Source: 70-18 sp041691815 (GTDB taxonomy: Bacteria > Pseudomonadota > Alphaproteobacteria > Acetobacterales > Acetobacteraceae). Taken from it: DNA of 46,646 bases. The notes under the pieces were generated by a model, which saw only the letters and a program-made list of their open reading frames with translations, was not told where the DNA came from and searched no databases. Below are positions 25,115 through 33,692 of the stretch, piece after piece (within the stretch, counting starts at the first letter, position 1; every line of letters begins with the position of its first letter). The translations under genes and the position numbers were made by a program. The stretch is taken from contig JBEPTZ010000020.1 in the NCBI GenBank assembly GCA_041691815.1, forward strand, positions 1-46,646, read 5' to 3'.

Positions 25115-25570
25115 ATGAGAGGCGACCCACCAGGCAAGCAGGAGACCGGCGGGGCAGCGTCGCAGGCCCCCGAATTGCAGGCCCCCGAATTGCAGGCGTT
25201 GGCGCGCGACTGGATCACCCTGGTGCAGAGCGAACTCTCGGCGCTGGCCACCGACCGCGAGGCGCAGGAAAGCTGGCAGGCGTTGCTGGGGCTGTGGGCC
25301 GGGGCGGCGGCGGCGATGCTGCGCGCGGCGCCACCAGCCGGCCGGCACGATGAGCGGCCGGATACCGCCGGGGCCGCTGAACCGGCGCGGGCCGCGGCCG
25401 CTGCTGCTGCACCTGACGCTCGCGATGCTGAAATCCGGCGCCTCGCTGAGCGGGTTGCCGAACTCGAGCGCCGATTGGGCGGCATGGCTGCAGCTGAAGG
25501 CCGGCGCCCCAGGCCTGGACGACGCAAGCCTGGCGCAGGCGGTGCTGCGGGAGACCAGCGCGCAGGATAG
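25115..25570 (+). CDS. Possible PhaE-like small subunit overlapping the PhaC-like gene
   Basis: Open frame of 151 residues. The first about 60 residues (ALARDWITLVQSELSALATD and AQESWQALLGLWAGAAAAML) look like the helical N-terminus of PhaE/phasin-like proteins. A predicted coiled coil (AEIRRLAERVAELERRL) lies near 105-122, and the rest is low-complexity. The last 221 bases overlap the start of the PhaC-like gene in another frame, so either both are read or the true gene ends earlier by frameshift. A 15-base tandem repeat at 25163-25192 encodes QAPEL twice. Coding status is moderate; a small PhaE-type partner would fit the short Cys-nucleophile synthase next door. Confidence 0.5.
   Translation: MRGDPPGKQETGGAASQAPELQAPELQALARDWITLVQSELSALATDREAQESWQALLGLWAGAAAAMLRAAPPAGRHDERPDTAGAAEPARAAAAAAAPDARDAEIRRLAERVAELERRLGGMAAAEGRRPRPGRRKPGAGGAAGDQRAG
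25163..25197. repeat. 15-base tandem repeat inside the PhaE-like frame
   Basis: The unit CAGGCCCCCGAATTG is present twice (25163-25177, 25178-25192) and begins a third time (CAGGC). It adds five residues per copy (QAPEL) in frame, so copy number could change without breaking the frame. Confidence 0.85.
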
Positions 25571-26555
25571 GGCGCTGATCGCTGGCATCGCCGCCTATCG
25601 CCGCCACCCCTGGACGCGCGCCCTGGCCGACCCGCCGACGCTCTGGGCCGAGGGGGAAACGCGCCTGCTGGATTACGGCAGCACTGGTCGGGGCAGCACT
25701 GGCCGGCCGGTGCTGTTCGTCCCCAGCCTGGTCAACCGCGCGCATGTGCTGGACCTCGCCGAGGGCCGCTCGATGCTGCGCTTCCTGGCGGCCAATGGGG
25801 TGCGGCCGCTGCTGCTCGACTGGGGCTGGCCGGGGGCGGTGGAGCGGCGTTTCAGCCTCACCGACTATGTCGCCGGGCGGCTGGAGCGGGCGCTGGCGGC
25901 GGTGGGCGAGCCGGTGGTGCTGGCCGGCTACTGCATGGGCGGGCTGCTTGCGGTGGCGGCGGCGCAGCGGCGGCCGGAGCGCGTGGCCGGGCTGGCGCTG
26001 CTGGCGACGCCGTGGGATTTCCATGCCGGCGACGCCGAGGCGGCGCAGCGTCTGGCCACCATGCTGCCGCTGCTGGAGCCGGCGATGGCGTTCTCCGGCA
26101 CGCTGCCGCTCGATGCGCTGCAACTGCTGTTCGCGATGCTCGACCCCTGGGCGATCGCCGAGAAATATCGCGGCTTCGCCCGGCTGGACCAGGACAGCGA
26201 GCGGGCGCGGATGTTCGTGGCGCTGGAGGACTGGCTGAACGACGGCGTGCCGCTGGCCGAGGCGGTGGCGCGCACCTGCCTGGCGGACTGGTACGGCGCC
26301 AACACCCCGGCCAGCGGCCAGTGGCGGATCGCCGGCCAGGTGGTCGACCCGACGGCCTTGCGGCTGCCGTGCTTCGTGGCGGTGCCGGGGCGAGACCGCA
26401 TCGTGCCGCCGGAAAGTGCCACGCCGCTGGCAGCGCTGATCCCCGGTGCCGTGCTGCACCAGCCGCGCGCCGGGCATGTCGGCATGGTGGCCGGCGTCAC
26501 CGCCGAGCGCGAGCTATGGCGGCCGCTGCTCGGCTGGATCGGCGGGCTGGGCTAG
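25350..26555 (+). CDS. Short PhaC-like alpha/beta hydrolase (PHA-synthase family)
   Basis: 401 residues. The lipase-like box is GYCMGG with Cys195 as nucleophile, as in PHA synthases rather than ordinary hydrolases; Asp349 (GRDRIVP) and His376 (AGHVGM) complete the triad. VLFVPSLVNRAHVLDLAEG and LLLDWGWP are further PhaC-type landmarks. At about 400 residues it is much shorter than class I PhaC (about 560-600) and close to class III PhaC, which needs a PhaE partner. The start overlaps the preceding frame by 221 bases; no better start is visible. Polymerisation of hydroxyacyl-CoA in the cytoplasm is likely but not certain. Confidence 0.78.
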   Translation: MSGRIPPGPLNRRGPRPLLLHLTLAMLKSGASLSGLPNSSADWAAWLQLKAGAPGLDDASLAQAVLRETSAQDRALIAGIAAYRRHPWTRALADPPTLWAEGETRLLDYGSTGRGSTGRPVLFVPSLVNRAHVLDLAEGRSMLRFLAANGVRPLLLDWGWPGAVERRFSLTDYVAGRLERALAAVGEPVVLAGYCMGGLLAVAAAQRRPERVAGLALLATPWDFHAGDAEAAQRLATMLPLLEPAMAFSGTLPLDALQLLFAMLDPWAIAEKYRGFARLDQDSERARMFVALEDWLNDGVPLAEAVARTCLADWYGANTPASGQWRIAGQVVDPTALRLPCFVAVPGRDRIVPPESATPLAALIPGAVLHQPRAGHVGMVAGVTAERELWRPLLGWIGGLG

Positions 26556-26621
26556 AGCGTGATGACCGTAGGTGGAATCACACGAAGGTCTGAATCACGC
26601 GACAAAACAAACGGCTAGAGT
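26552..26621. repeat. Intergenic repeat-like element with inverted ends
   Basis: Begins with the phaC-like stop (CTAGAGCGTGAT) and holds a 7-base inverted pair, GCGTGAT (26557-26563) and ATCACGC (26594-26600), then GACAAAACAAACGGCTAGAG. The wording resembles short intergenic repeats seen in other alphaproteobacteria that begin AGAGCGTGAT and contain GAATCACGC. Only one copy exists in this window, so the repeat status is recalled, not shown. It may instead be a weak terminator between the convergent phaC-like and cytochrome c' genes. Confidence 0.4.
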
Positions 26622-26663
26622 GGGGTGCCTTCGCCTACCAGAAGGCATCTCGCTCTGGCGCTG

Positions 26664-27113
26664 CTATTCGGGGCGGCGGTAGCTGCGATGGCAGGCGGCG
26701 CAGACCGCGCCGGTATCCTTGAACGCGGCCGCGGCGGCCACGGCGTCATTCGCCTTCAGGGCCACGGCGAGCTTGTCGGCGGCGGCGCTGAGGTCGCCGG
26801 CATGTTTTTCCAGGTCGGCCTTGTGGGTCCAGATCGCCGGCAGCGCGCGGGTCTTGCCGGCGTCGCTGCCCGGCGGGAACATGGTCGGGATCTTGCGGCC
26901 CCAGGCGGCGATTTCCTGCGCGTTGGCGGCCACCGGCGTGAGATCGGCCTTGGCATCCAGCGCGGTCTTGATCGCCTTGGCGTTCTTGGCGGCGTCCTTC
27001 ATGCCGGTCTCACGGGTGATCACGATGTCGGTGCCCTGGGCATGGACCAGCCCGGCGGTGCCGGCGAGGCCACCGGCCAGCAACGCGATCGCGAAAATAT
27101 GACGAAATGGCAC
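26664..27113 (-). CDS. Cytochrome c' (periplasmic, class II c-type)
   Basis: 149 residues. A Sec signal peptide (PFRHIFAIALLAGGLAG, cut near VHAQ) is followed by a four-helix-bundle sequence. The single heme motif is at the very C-terminus (VCAACHRSYRRPE), as in cytochromes c'. These proteins bind NO and CO at a five-coordinate heme and protect against nitrosative stress or act in electron transfer. GTG 27113 is chosen because GGGGGA lies 6 bases upstream and the signal peptide starts there; the ATG at 27173 would add an unlikely leader. The gene follows tRNA-Pro on the same strand. Confidence 0.88.
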   Translation of the reverse strand: MPFRHIFAIALLAGGLAGTAGLVHAQGTDIVITRETGMKDAAKNAKAIKTALDAKADLTPVAANAQEIAAWGRKIPTMFPPGSDAGKTRALPAIWTHKADLEKHAGDLSAAADKLAVALKANDAVAAAAAFKDTGAVCAACHRSYRRPE

Positions 27114-27190
27114 GTACAGTCCCCCTGTGTCAGGCAAACCAGCAGACCGGATCACAGGGGGGGAAGTCAACATAACTTCGGGACATTGAC

Positions 27191-27267
27191 TGGTCGGAGT
27201 GAGAGGATTCGAACCTCCGGCCCCTGCGTCCCGAACACAGTGCTCTACCAGGCTGAGCTACACTCCG
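27191..27267 (-). tRNA. tRNA-Pro (anticodon CGG)
   Basis: Complete 77-base cloverleaf on the minus strand. The acceptor CGGAGTG pairs with CACTCCG, followed by A and an encoded CCA (27191-27193). The D-arm is AGCTCAGCCTGGTAGAGC. The anticodon stem CTGTG/CGCAG (one G-U pair) holds loop TTCGGGA, giving anticodon CGG. The T-loop is TTCGAAT. It begins directly with the C1 typical of bacterial tRNA-Pro. Confidence 0.97.
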
Positions 27268-27382
27268 GCCGAGGCGCGCGTATAGCGGGCGCGCGGGCTC
27301 GGGGCAAGCGGTCGATCGCCGAATTCGGCGCAGGCATGGTGATGTGGCATTGCCGGCATGCGTATGCGCCGCATCGGCAAGG

Positions 27383-27964
27383 TCAGAACCGGGCGGATGT
27401 GCCGCCCGGTGCCGCCGACAGCGTGGCGAGGCGGGCCAGCAGGGTGGCAACGCCGTCCACGACCTCGTACAGGTCGCGAATATCCGGGCGGGCGAACCCC
27501 TCCTCGATGGTCGCCTCCATGGCGGCGACCAGCGGCCTGGCGGAGCCGACGATGTCGCAGAGCAGCACAGGCTTGTCGTGCAGGCCGAGCTGGCGCCAGG
27601 TGATGATCTCGAAGGTCTCATCCAGCGTGCCGAGGCCGCCGGGCAGGGTGACAAAGGCGTCCGCCAGCTCGAACATCCGCCGCTTGCGGGTGTGCATGCT
27701 GTCGGTGATGATCATGTCAGACGCGCCGGGATGCGCCACCTCGCGATGGGTGAGAAAGTCTGGAATGACCCCGGTGACCGCACCACCCGCAGCCAGCACG
27801 GCGTCGGCCACGGCGCCCATCAGGCCGACCTGCCCGCCGCCGTAGATCAGCCGGATGCCGGCCGCGGCCAAGCCGGTGCCGAGCGCCCGGGCGGCCTCGC
27901 GATAGGCCGGCAGATGGCCGGGCTGGGCACCACAGAAAACAACCACGGCGCGAATCTGGGGCAT
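27383..27964 (-). CDS. LOG-family protein (nucleoside 5'-monophosphate phosphoribohydrolase-like)
   Basis: 193 residues. Rossmann-like fold with RAVVVFCGAQPG at the start, RLIYGGGQVGLMGAVADAVL, and the family motif LPGGLGTLDETFEIITW containing PGGxGTxxE. Members (TIGR00730, formerly 'lysine decarboxylase') cleave N6-modified AMP to release cytokinin-type bases, or AMP itself. ATG 27964 follows AGGATGAT. It probably shares a transcript with the small membrane protein upstream (49 bases). Confidence 0.9.
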   Translation of the reverse strand: MPQIRAVVVFCGAQPGHLPAYREAARALGTGLAAAGIRLIYGGGQVGLMGAVADAVLAAGGAVTGVIPDFLTHREVAHPGASDMIITDSMHTRKRRMFELADAFVTLPGGLGTLDETFEIITWRQLGLHDKPVLLCDIVGSARPLVAAMEATIEEGFARPDIRDLYEVVDGVATLLARLATLSAAPGGTSARF

Positions 27965-28013
27965 ATCATCCTGACAAGGCCCAGGCAGCAGGCCCAGACC
28001 GGATATTTCGGGG

Positions 28014-28214
28014 TTACAGGCGGGGGCGGATGCGGACGTAGAAATAGATCGCACCGAGCGCGATCGCCACCGCCAGCAGCACACTTATGCCGAGCAGCGT
28101 CCAGTATTTCCAGCCGGTAAGGCGGAATTCGCGGCGGGCGAGTTCGTCGCGCTCATGCGCGCGGCGAACCACCGCCTCGGCCCGGTCGGCGAGATAGCGG
28201 GGTTTGCGGGCCAT
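28014..28214 (-). CDS. Small single-pass membrane protein, unknown function
   Basis: 66 residues. A basic, charged N-terminal half (RYLADRAEAVVRRAHERDEL) leads to one hydrophobic helix (YWTLLGISVLLAVAIALGAI) and a short basic tail. The orientation is probably with the N-terminus in the cytoplasm. I do not recognise the family. It is upstream of the LOG-family gene on the same strand. Between it and ugpC's end at 28379 there is a 164-base gap with no feature I can support. Confidence 0.6.
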   Translation of the reverse strand: MARKPRYLADRAEAVVRRAHERDELARREFRLTGWKYWTLLGISVLLAVAIALGAIYFYVRIRPRL

Positions 28215-28378
28215 CGCGTCGGCGCTCAGCCTGCCATGCGCGGCACGGCGGCGAGGCGGCGGCGCGGGCGCGACAAATTTCGCACCGAGGTTTGGTTATC
28301 GATCAACATGCCTGCCGATAACACAGCTTCCAGCGCCACGATACAAGCCCATCGACCCCCGTCTGCCGAATCGCACCT

Positions 28379-29464
<1,086 letters not shown>

Positions 29465-30295
29465 TTACTTGTCACCTTCAGTCAACCCCTTGACGAACCA
29501 GCGTTGCATCAGCAGCACCACGGCGATCGGCGGCAGCAGCGCCAGCACCGAGGTGGCCATCACCTTGTTCCACGGAATCGCCGTATCGCCGCCGATCATC
29601 TTGACGATGCCGATCACCACGGTGTCCAGGCTGGGGTCGGTGGCGACCAGCAGCGGCCACAGATACTGGTTCCAGCCATAGACGAACAGGATGACGAACA
29701 ACGCCGCGATGCTGGTGGTGGAAACCGGCAGCAGGATGTCGCGGAAGAACCGCCACGGCCCGGCGCCGTCCATCCTTGCGGCCTCCACCAGTTCGTCGGG
29801 CACCACCAGGAACATCTGGCGGAACAGCAGCGTGGCGGTAGCCGAGGCGATCAGCGGCACGGTCAGCCCGGTAAACGTGTTGATCAGCCCGAAGCCGGCC
29901 ATCACCGCGTAGGTCGGGATGATGCGCACCTCGACCGGCAGCATCAGGGTGATGAAGATGGTCCAGTAGCACAGCATGCGGAACGGAAACCGGAAGAACA
30001 CCACCGCGTAGGCCGACAGCAGCGAGATGGCGATCTTGCCGACCGCGATGCAGATCGCCATGCCGAACGACACCAGCAGCATCCGCCACACCGGCGTCGC
30101 CCCGGCCACGCCGTTGCTCAGGATGTCGGCGTACACCCCGAAGCCATGAATGTTGGGCAGCAGCGACAACTGCCCGCGGTCGATCGCCGCCGGGTCCTGG
30201 GTGGCGCCGGCGAACACCAGCCAGACCGGCAGCACGAACAGCGCGACCCCCAGCAGCAGCACGATATTGGCGGTCCAGTCCACCCGGCGGTTCAT
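29465..30295 (-). CDS. ugpE: Glycerol-3-phosphate ABC permease UgpE
   Basis: 276 residues with six membrane helices and the EAA loop ELVEAARMDGAGPWRFFRDILLPV. The start ATG 30295 overlaps the ugpA stop (ATGA, 30292-30295), and the stop lies directly against the ugpC start. YAVVFFRFPFRMLCYWTIFITLMLPVEVRIIPTY contains the stretch usual in UgpE. The pairing with UgpA and a large Ugp-like binding protein supports the specific assignment over generic CUT1 sugar permeases. Confidence 0.9.
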   Translation of the reverse strand: MNRRVDWTANIVLLLGVALFVLPVWLVFAGATQDPAAIDRGQLSLLPNIHGFGVYADILSNGVAGATPVWRMLLVSFGMAICIAVGKIAISLLSAYAVVFFRFPFRMLCYWTIFITLMLPVEVRIIPTYAVMAGFGLINTFTGLTVPLIASATATLLFRQMFLVVPDELVEAARMDGAGPWRFFRDILLPVSTTSIAALFVILFVYGWNQYLWPLLVATDPSLDTVVIGIVKMIGGDTAIPWNKVMATSVLALLPPIAVVLLMQRWFVKGLTEGDK

Positions 30296-31173
30296 GCGTC
30301 GGTCTTCCGGTCGAGGAAGCGGAACTGGATCGCCGTCAGGATGATCACCGCGACCATCAGCACCACCGATTGCGCCGACGACGAGCCGATATCCTGGTTC
30401 ACGAAGCCATCCACATACACCTTGTAGACCAGCGTCTCGGTGGCCTTGCCCGGCCCGCCGCGGGTCAGTGCCGCGATCACCCCGAAGGTGTCGAACGAGG
30501 CATAAACAATGTTCACCACGATCAGGAAGAACGTCGTCGGCGCCAGCAGCGGGAAAGTGATGGTGCGAAACCGTCGCCAGCCGCGCGCGCCATCCATCCG
30601 CGCCGCCTCCACCACCGGGCGCGGGATCGATTGCAGCCCGGCCAGGAAGAAGATGAAGTTGTAGCTCACCTGCTTCCAGGCCGAGGCCAGGATGATCGCC
30701 AGCATCGCCTGGGCGCCGTCCAGCTTGTAGTCCCAGTGGATGCCCAGCGCCTTCAGGCCATGCGAAATCCAGCCGATCTGCGGATGCAGCAGCAGCACCC
30801 ACAGCACCGCGGCAATCGCCGGCGCGATGGCGTACGGCCAGATCAGCAGGCTGCGATACAGCGCCCGCAGCCGCAGTTCGCGGTCGGCGAACACCGCCAG
30901 CAGCAACGCCGTGCTCATCGCGATCGTCACCACCGCAAGATCGAACACCACGGTGCGCCAGATCGAGCCGAGATACAGCGGATCGCTGAACAGGTCGGCG
31001 AAGTTGGCCAGGCCGACGAAGCGGGTGCGGATGCCGAAGGCGTCCTGGCGGGTCAGGCTCCAATAGATCGCCTCGCCGGCCGGCAACAGGAAGAAGAAGA
31101 AGGTCAGCAGCAATTGCGGCAGCACGAATGCCACCGGCAACAGCCAGCCCTTGAAGATGGTACGACGTTCCAT
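30292..31173 (-). CDS. ugpA: Glycerol-3-phosphate ABC permease UgpA
   Basis: 293 residues with six hydrophobic segments and EAA loop VVEAARMDGARGWRRFRTITFPLLAP. The N-terminal motif FFFFLLPAGEAIYWSL and RFVGLANFADLF are typical of UgpA. It lies 64 bases after ugpB and overlaps ugpE by 4 bases. Together with UgpE it forms the inner-membrane channel. Confidence 0.9.
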   Translation of the reverse strand: MERRTIFKGWLLPVAFVLPQLLLTFFFFLLPAGEAIYWSLTRQDAFGIRTRFVGLANFADLFSDPLYLGSIWRTVVFDLAVVTIAMSTALLLAVFADRELRLRALYRSLLIWPYAIAPAIAAVLWVLLLHPQIGWISHGLKALGIHWDYKLDGAQAMLAIILASAWKQVSYNFIFFLAGLQSIPRPVVEAARMDGARGWRRFRTITFPLLAPTTFFLIVVNIVYASFDTFGVIAALTRGGPGKATETLVYKVYVDGFVNQDIGSSSAQSVVLMVAVIILTAIQFRFLDRKTDA

Positions 31174-31237
31174 GCGGGGATAAGTGCGGGGCGAAAATCG
31201 GTGCGGGGGCCGCCGTGTTGCGGCGACCCCTAAGCCG

Positions 31238-32614
31238 TCAGCCCTTCACCGAGGCTTCAAACTGCCGCAGCACCTTGTTGCCGCGCGCAACCGCGTTGTC
31301 CATGGTCTGCTGCGCGGTCTGCTGGCCCTGGAACGCCTTCTCCATTTCCTCGTACTGGATGTTGCGCAACTCGGCCATGCGGCCCAGCCGGAAGCCCATC
31401 GAGTTCTTGGTCGGCTCGCCGCGGGTCAACTGGATGATCGCCACGTCCGCCCCAGGGTTCTCCTTGTAGTAGCCCTGCTTCTTGGACTCCTCGTAGCCGG
31501 CCAGGGTCACCGGCACATAGCCGGTGTGCTGGTGCCACAGCGCATCGTTGTCCGGCCGCGTCATGAATTTCAGGAACTCGGCCACCGCCTTGTATTCGGC
31601 GGCGCTGCGCTTCGGCGCGGTCATCGGCCACAGGCTGGCGCCGCCGATGATCGAGTTGATCGGGTGCTCGCCGATCGCCGGGTCATACGGCAGCAACGCC
31701 ACCCCCCATTTGAACTTGGCGCCGCGCGCGATGGTGGCGCGGGCCGCCGAACTGTCGAACATGATCGCCGCCGTGCCGGCCGGGAACAGCGGCCCGGCGG
31801 CGCCATCGCGGCCGCCCCATTTGAAGGTGCCGTCCTTGTTCATGTCGATCAGCCGCTGCATCTGCTTGACGAATGGCGGCTTGTTGATCAGCAGCTCGGT
31901 GCCCAGCCCGTCGAAGCCGTTGGACAGCGTCGCATAGGGGATGTTGTGCATCGCCGAATACTGCTCGAACAGGCACCAGGTCGGCCAGGACGAGGTCATC
32001 GGAATCTCGGCGGCATCCTTCGCCTTGATCGCCTTCGCCGCGGCAACCACCTGGTCCCAGGTGGTCAACGGCGCGTCGGCGGAAAGCCCGGCCTTGCCGA
32101 ACGCCTCGGGGTCCAGCCCGGCCTTCTCGAAGGCGTCCTTGTTGTACCACATCAGCGAGGTGGATGAGTTGAACGGCATCGAGGCCAGCTGCCCGTTGGA
32201 CAGGCTGTAATAGCCGCGCACGCCGGCGAGAAAGGATTTCGGGTCGAACGCGACGCCGGTCTCCTTGGACAACTCCCAGATCTGCTTCACCGCCGGCCCG
32301 GCGGCCAGCATCGAGCCGGTGCCGACCTCGAACACCTGCACCAGGTTCGGCGCCTGCCCGGCCCGCCAGGCGGCGATGGAGGCGGTCAGCACCTCGGGAT
32401 AGGTGCCCTTGAAGATCTGCTCGACCTCGACGCTGTTCTGCGCGGCGTTGAAGCTGGTGGTGATCCGCTTCACCTCCTCGCCCAGCGCGCCGCTCATCGC
32501 GTGCCACCAGACGATCTTGGTCTTGCCGCCCTGGGCGCGGACGGCCGGTGCGATGCCGAGGGCCGGCACGGTGGCCAGCGCGGCGGCGCCTGCCAGGAGG
32601 GTGCGACGCTTCAT
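31238..32614 (-). CDS. ugpB: Glycerol-3-phosphate-binding periplasmic protein UgpB
   Basis: 458 residues. Signal peptide MKRRTLLAGAAALATVPALG, cut near VRAQ; a Tat-like RR is present. The mature protein is typical of UgpB: IVWWHAMSGALGEEVKRITT near the N-terminus, FKGTYPEVLTASIAAWRAG, MPFNSSTSLMWYNKDAFEKAG and SWPTWCLFEQ in the ligand region. It captures sn-glycerol-3-phosphate or glycerophosphodiesters. AGGGGA lies 9 bases before ATG 32614. It is the first gene of the operon and has a Pho box 65 bases upstream of the start. Confidence 0.92.
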   Translation of the reverse strand: MKRRTLLAGAAALATVPALGIAPAVRAQGGKTKIVWWHAMSGALGEEVKRITTSFNAAQNSVEVEQIFKGTYPEVLTASIAAWRAGQAPNLVQVFEVGTGSMLAAGPAVKQIWELSKETGVAFDPKSFLAGVRGYYSLSNGQLASMPFNSSTSLMWYNKDAFEKAGLDPEAFGKAGLSADAPLTTWDQVVAAAKAIKAKDAAEIPMTSSWPTWCLFEQYSAMHNIPYATLSNGFDGLGTELLINKPPFVKQMQRLIDMNKDGTFKWGGRDGAAGPLFPAGTAAIMFDSSAARATIARGAKFKWGVALLPYDPAIGEHPINSIIGGASLWPMTAPKRSAAEYKAVAEFLKFMTRPDNDALWHQHTGYVPVTLAGYEESKKQGYYKENPGADVAIIQLTRGEPTKNSMGFRLGRMAELRNIQYEEMEKAFQGQQTAQQTMDNAVARGNKVLRQFEASVKG

Positions 32615-32678
32615 GTTCAGGATTCCCCTTGTTTGGACGATTGCTGCGGTGAGCCTGACGGCCGCCGGTTTCCTCGCA

Positions 32679-32696
32679 ATGACAGTAATATGACGC
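32679..32696 (-). promoter_or_regulatory. Pho box (PhoB-type operator) upstream of ugpB
   Basis: Read on the minus strand the site is GCGTCAT, spacer ATTA, CTGTCAT. The second half is a perfect CTGTCAT, the first matches at five of seven positions, and the 4-base spacer gives the 11-base period of PhoB sites. It ends 65 bases before the ugpB start codon. The ugp operon is a known PhoB target in other proteobacteria, so phosphate-starvation induction is expected here. Confidence 0.75.
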
Positions 32697-32714
32697 ATTG
32701 ATGAACGTCGAGCA

Positions 32715-32957
32715 CTAACGCATGCCACGATCGGCCGACGCACGCCCGGATGGCCAGCGCCCAGCCGCCCACAGCATCAGGAAATGCGCCGGCAGCGCCC
32801 ATAGCACGCCGGCCACCACAAAATACAGCGCCTGCAGCGCCCAATGCAGCCCGGTCAGCCGATCCGCCAAGGTCACCGCCAGCGCGATATAGCCAACGAA
32901 CCCCGCCAGCCCGAGTGGCAGGGCGATCAGAACGCGCGGGGAGGGGCGGCGGGGCAT
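32715..32957 (-). CDS. DUF2842-family small membrane protein
   Basis: 80 residues. Two hydrophobic helices (LIALPLGLAGFVGYIALAV and LYFVVAGVLWALPAHFLMLW) are joined by a short loop; the ending LPAHFLMLWAAG matches the alphaproteobacterial DUF2842 pattern. Function unknown; location inner membrane. It is followed by the ugpB promoter region and diverges from apt (76 bases), which suggests a shared promoter area. Confidence 0.8.
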   Translation of the reverse strand: MPRRPSPRVLIALPLGLAGFVGYIALAVTLADRLTGLHWALQALYFVVAGVLWALPAHFLMLWAAGRWPSGRASADRGMR

Positions 32958-33033
32958 CCCCCTGCCTAGCCCGCCGCTTGCGACGCTGCAACTTCAAGCT
33001 ATACAGCCTGCCTATCCATAAGAGGCACGGCGC

Positions 33034-33549
33034 ATGGACCTGAAGGATCACATCCGCGGCATCGCGGATTTCCCCAAGCCGGGAATCCTGTTCTACGACA
33101 TCTCCACCCTGCTGCGCGACGCCGATGCCTGGCAGGTTGCGATGGGCCGGATGGCGCGCGCGGTGCGCGTCTGGCAGCCCGACCTGGTCGCCGGCATCGA
33201 GTCGCGCGGCTTCCTGGTCGCCGCCCCGCTGGCGCTGAAACTCAGTTGCGGCTTCGTCATGCTGCGCAAGCGCGGCAAGCTGCCGGGGGCGACGATCGGG
33301 CTGGATTACGGCCTGGAATACGGCACCGACCGCATCGAGATCCAGGCCGACGCGGTGCATCCAGGCCAGCGCGTGGTGGTGGTGGACGACCTGCTGGCCA
33401 CCGGCGGCACCATGGCCGCCGGCATCCAGCTGCTGCGCCAGATCGGCGCCGTGGTGCCGGCGGCGGCGACGCTGATCGAGCTGAAATCCCTCGGCGGCCG
33501 GCAACGGCTGGACGTGCCGCTGGACACCCTGGTCAGCTACGATTCCTGA
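33034..33549 (+). CDS. apt: Adenine phosphoribosyltransferase
   Basis: 171 residues, normal length. DFPKPGILFYDISTLL at residues 12-27 is the family N-terminus, AGIESRGFLVAAPLA the hood/adenine site, and RVVVVDDLLATGGTMAAG the PRPP-binding loop. It converts adenine and PRPP to AMP in purine salvage. The start at 33034 begins MDLKDHIR as in other Apt proteins. It stands alone as a transcription unit. Confidence 0.96.
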   Translation: MDLKDHIRGIADFPKPGILFYDISTLLRDADAWQVAMGRMARAVRVWQPDLVAGIESRGFLVAAPLALKLSCGFVMLRKRGKLPGATIGLDYGLEYGTDRIEIQADAVHPGQRVVVVDDLLATGGTMAAGIQLLRQIGAVVPAAATLIELKSLGGRQRLDVPLDTLVSYDS

Positions 33550-33580
33550 CCGGCGGACACAAAGTCGCCTTGATCCTCGG

Positions 33581-33616
33581 CCAGCCTTCGCACTTGGACC
33601 AGCCTTCGCACTTGGA
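33581..33616. repeat. Perfect 18-base tandem duplication upstream of the TctC-like gene
   Basis: The unit CCAGCCTTCGCACTTGGA occurs twice without a gap. It lies in the 143-base spacer between apt and the next gene. The unit is not palindromic and the role is unknown; it may be a replication-slippage product in the leader region. Confidence 0.8.
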
Positions 33617-33692
33617 CATGTCGCCGCTTGCGGTTAGGACAGTCCGGCCGACGCCGGCGGCTGCTGCCGGCCCACGATCGGGAGACCGCCTG

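Noticed and set aside
25679..25707. Imperfect 15-base repeat (GGCAGCACTGGTCGG-like) inside the PhaC-like gene
   Set aside because: Only two imperfect copies in a coding Ser/Thr/Gly loop; best explained as local duplication without functional meaning.
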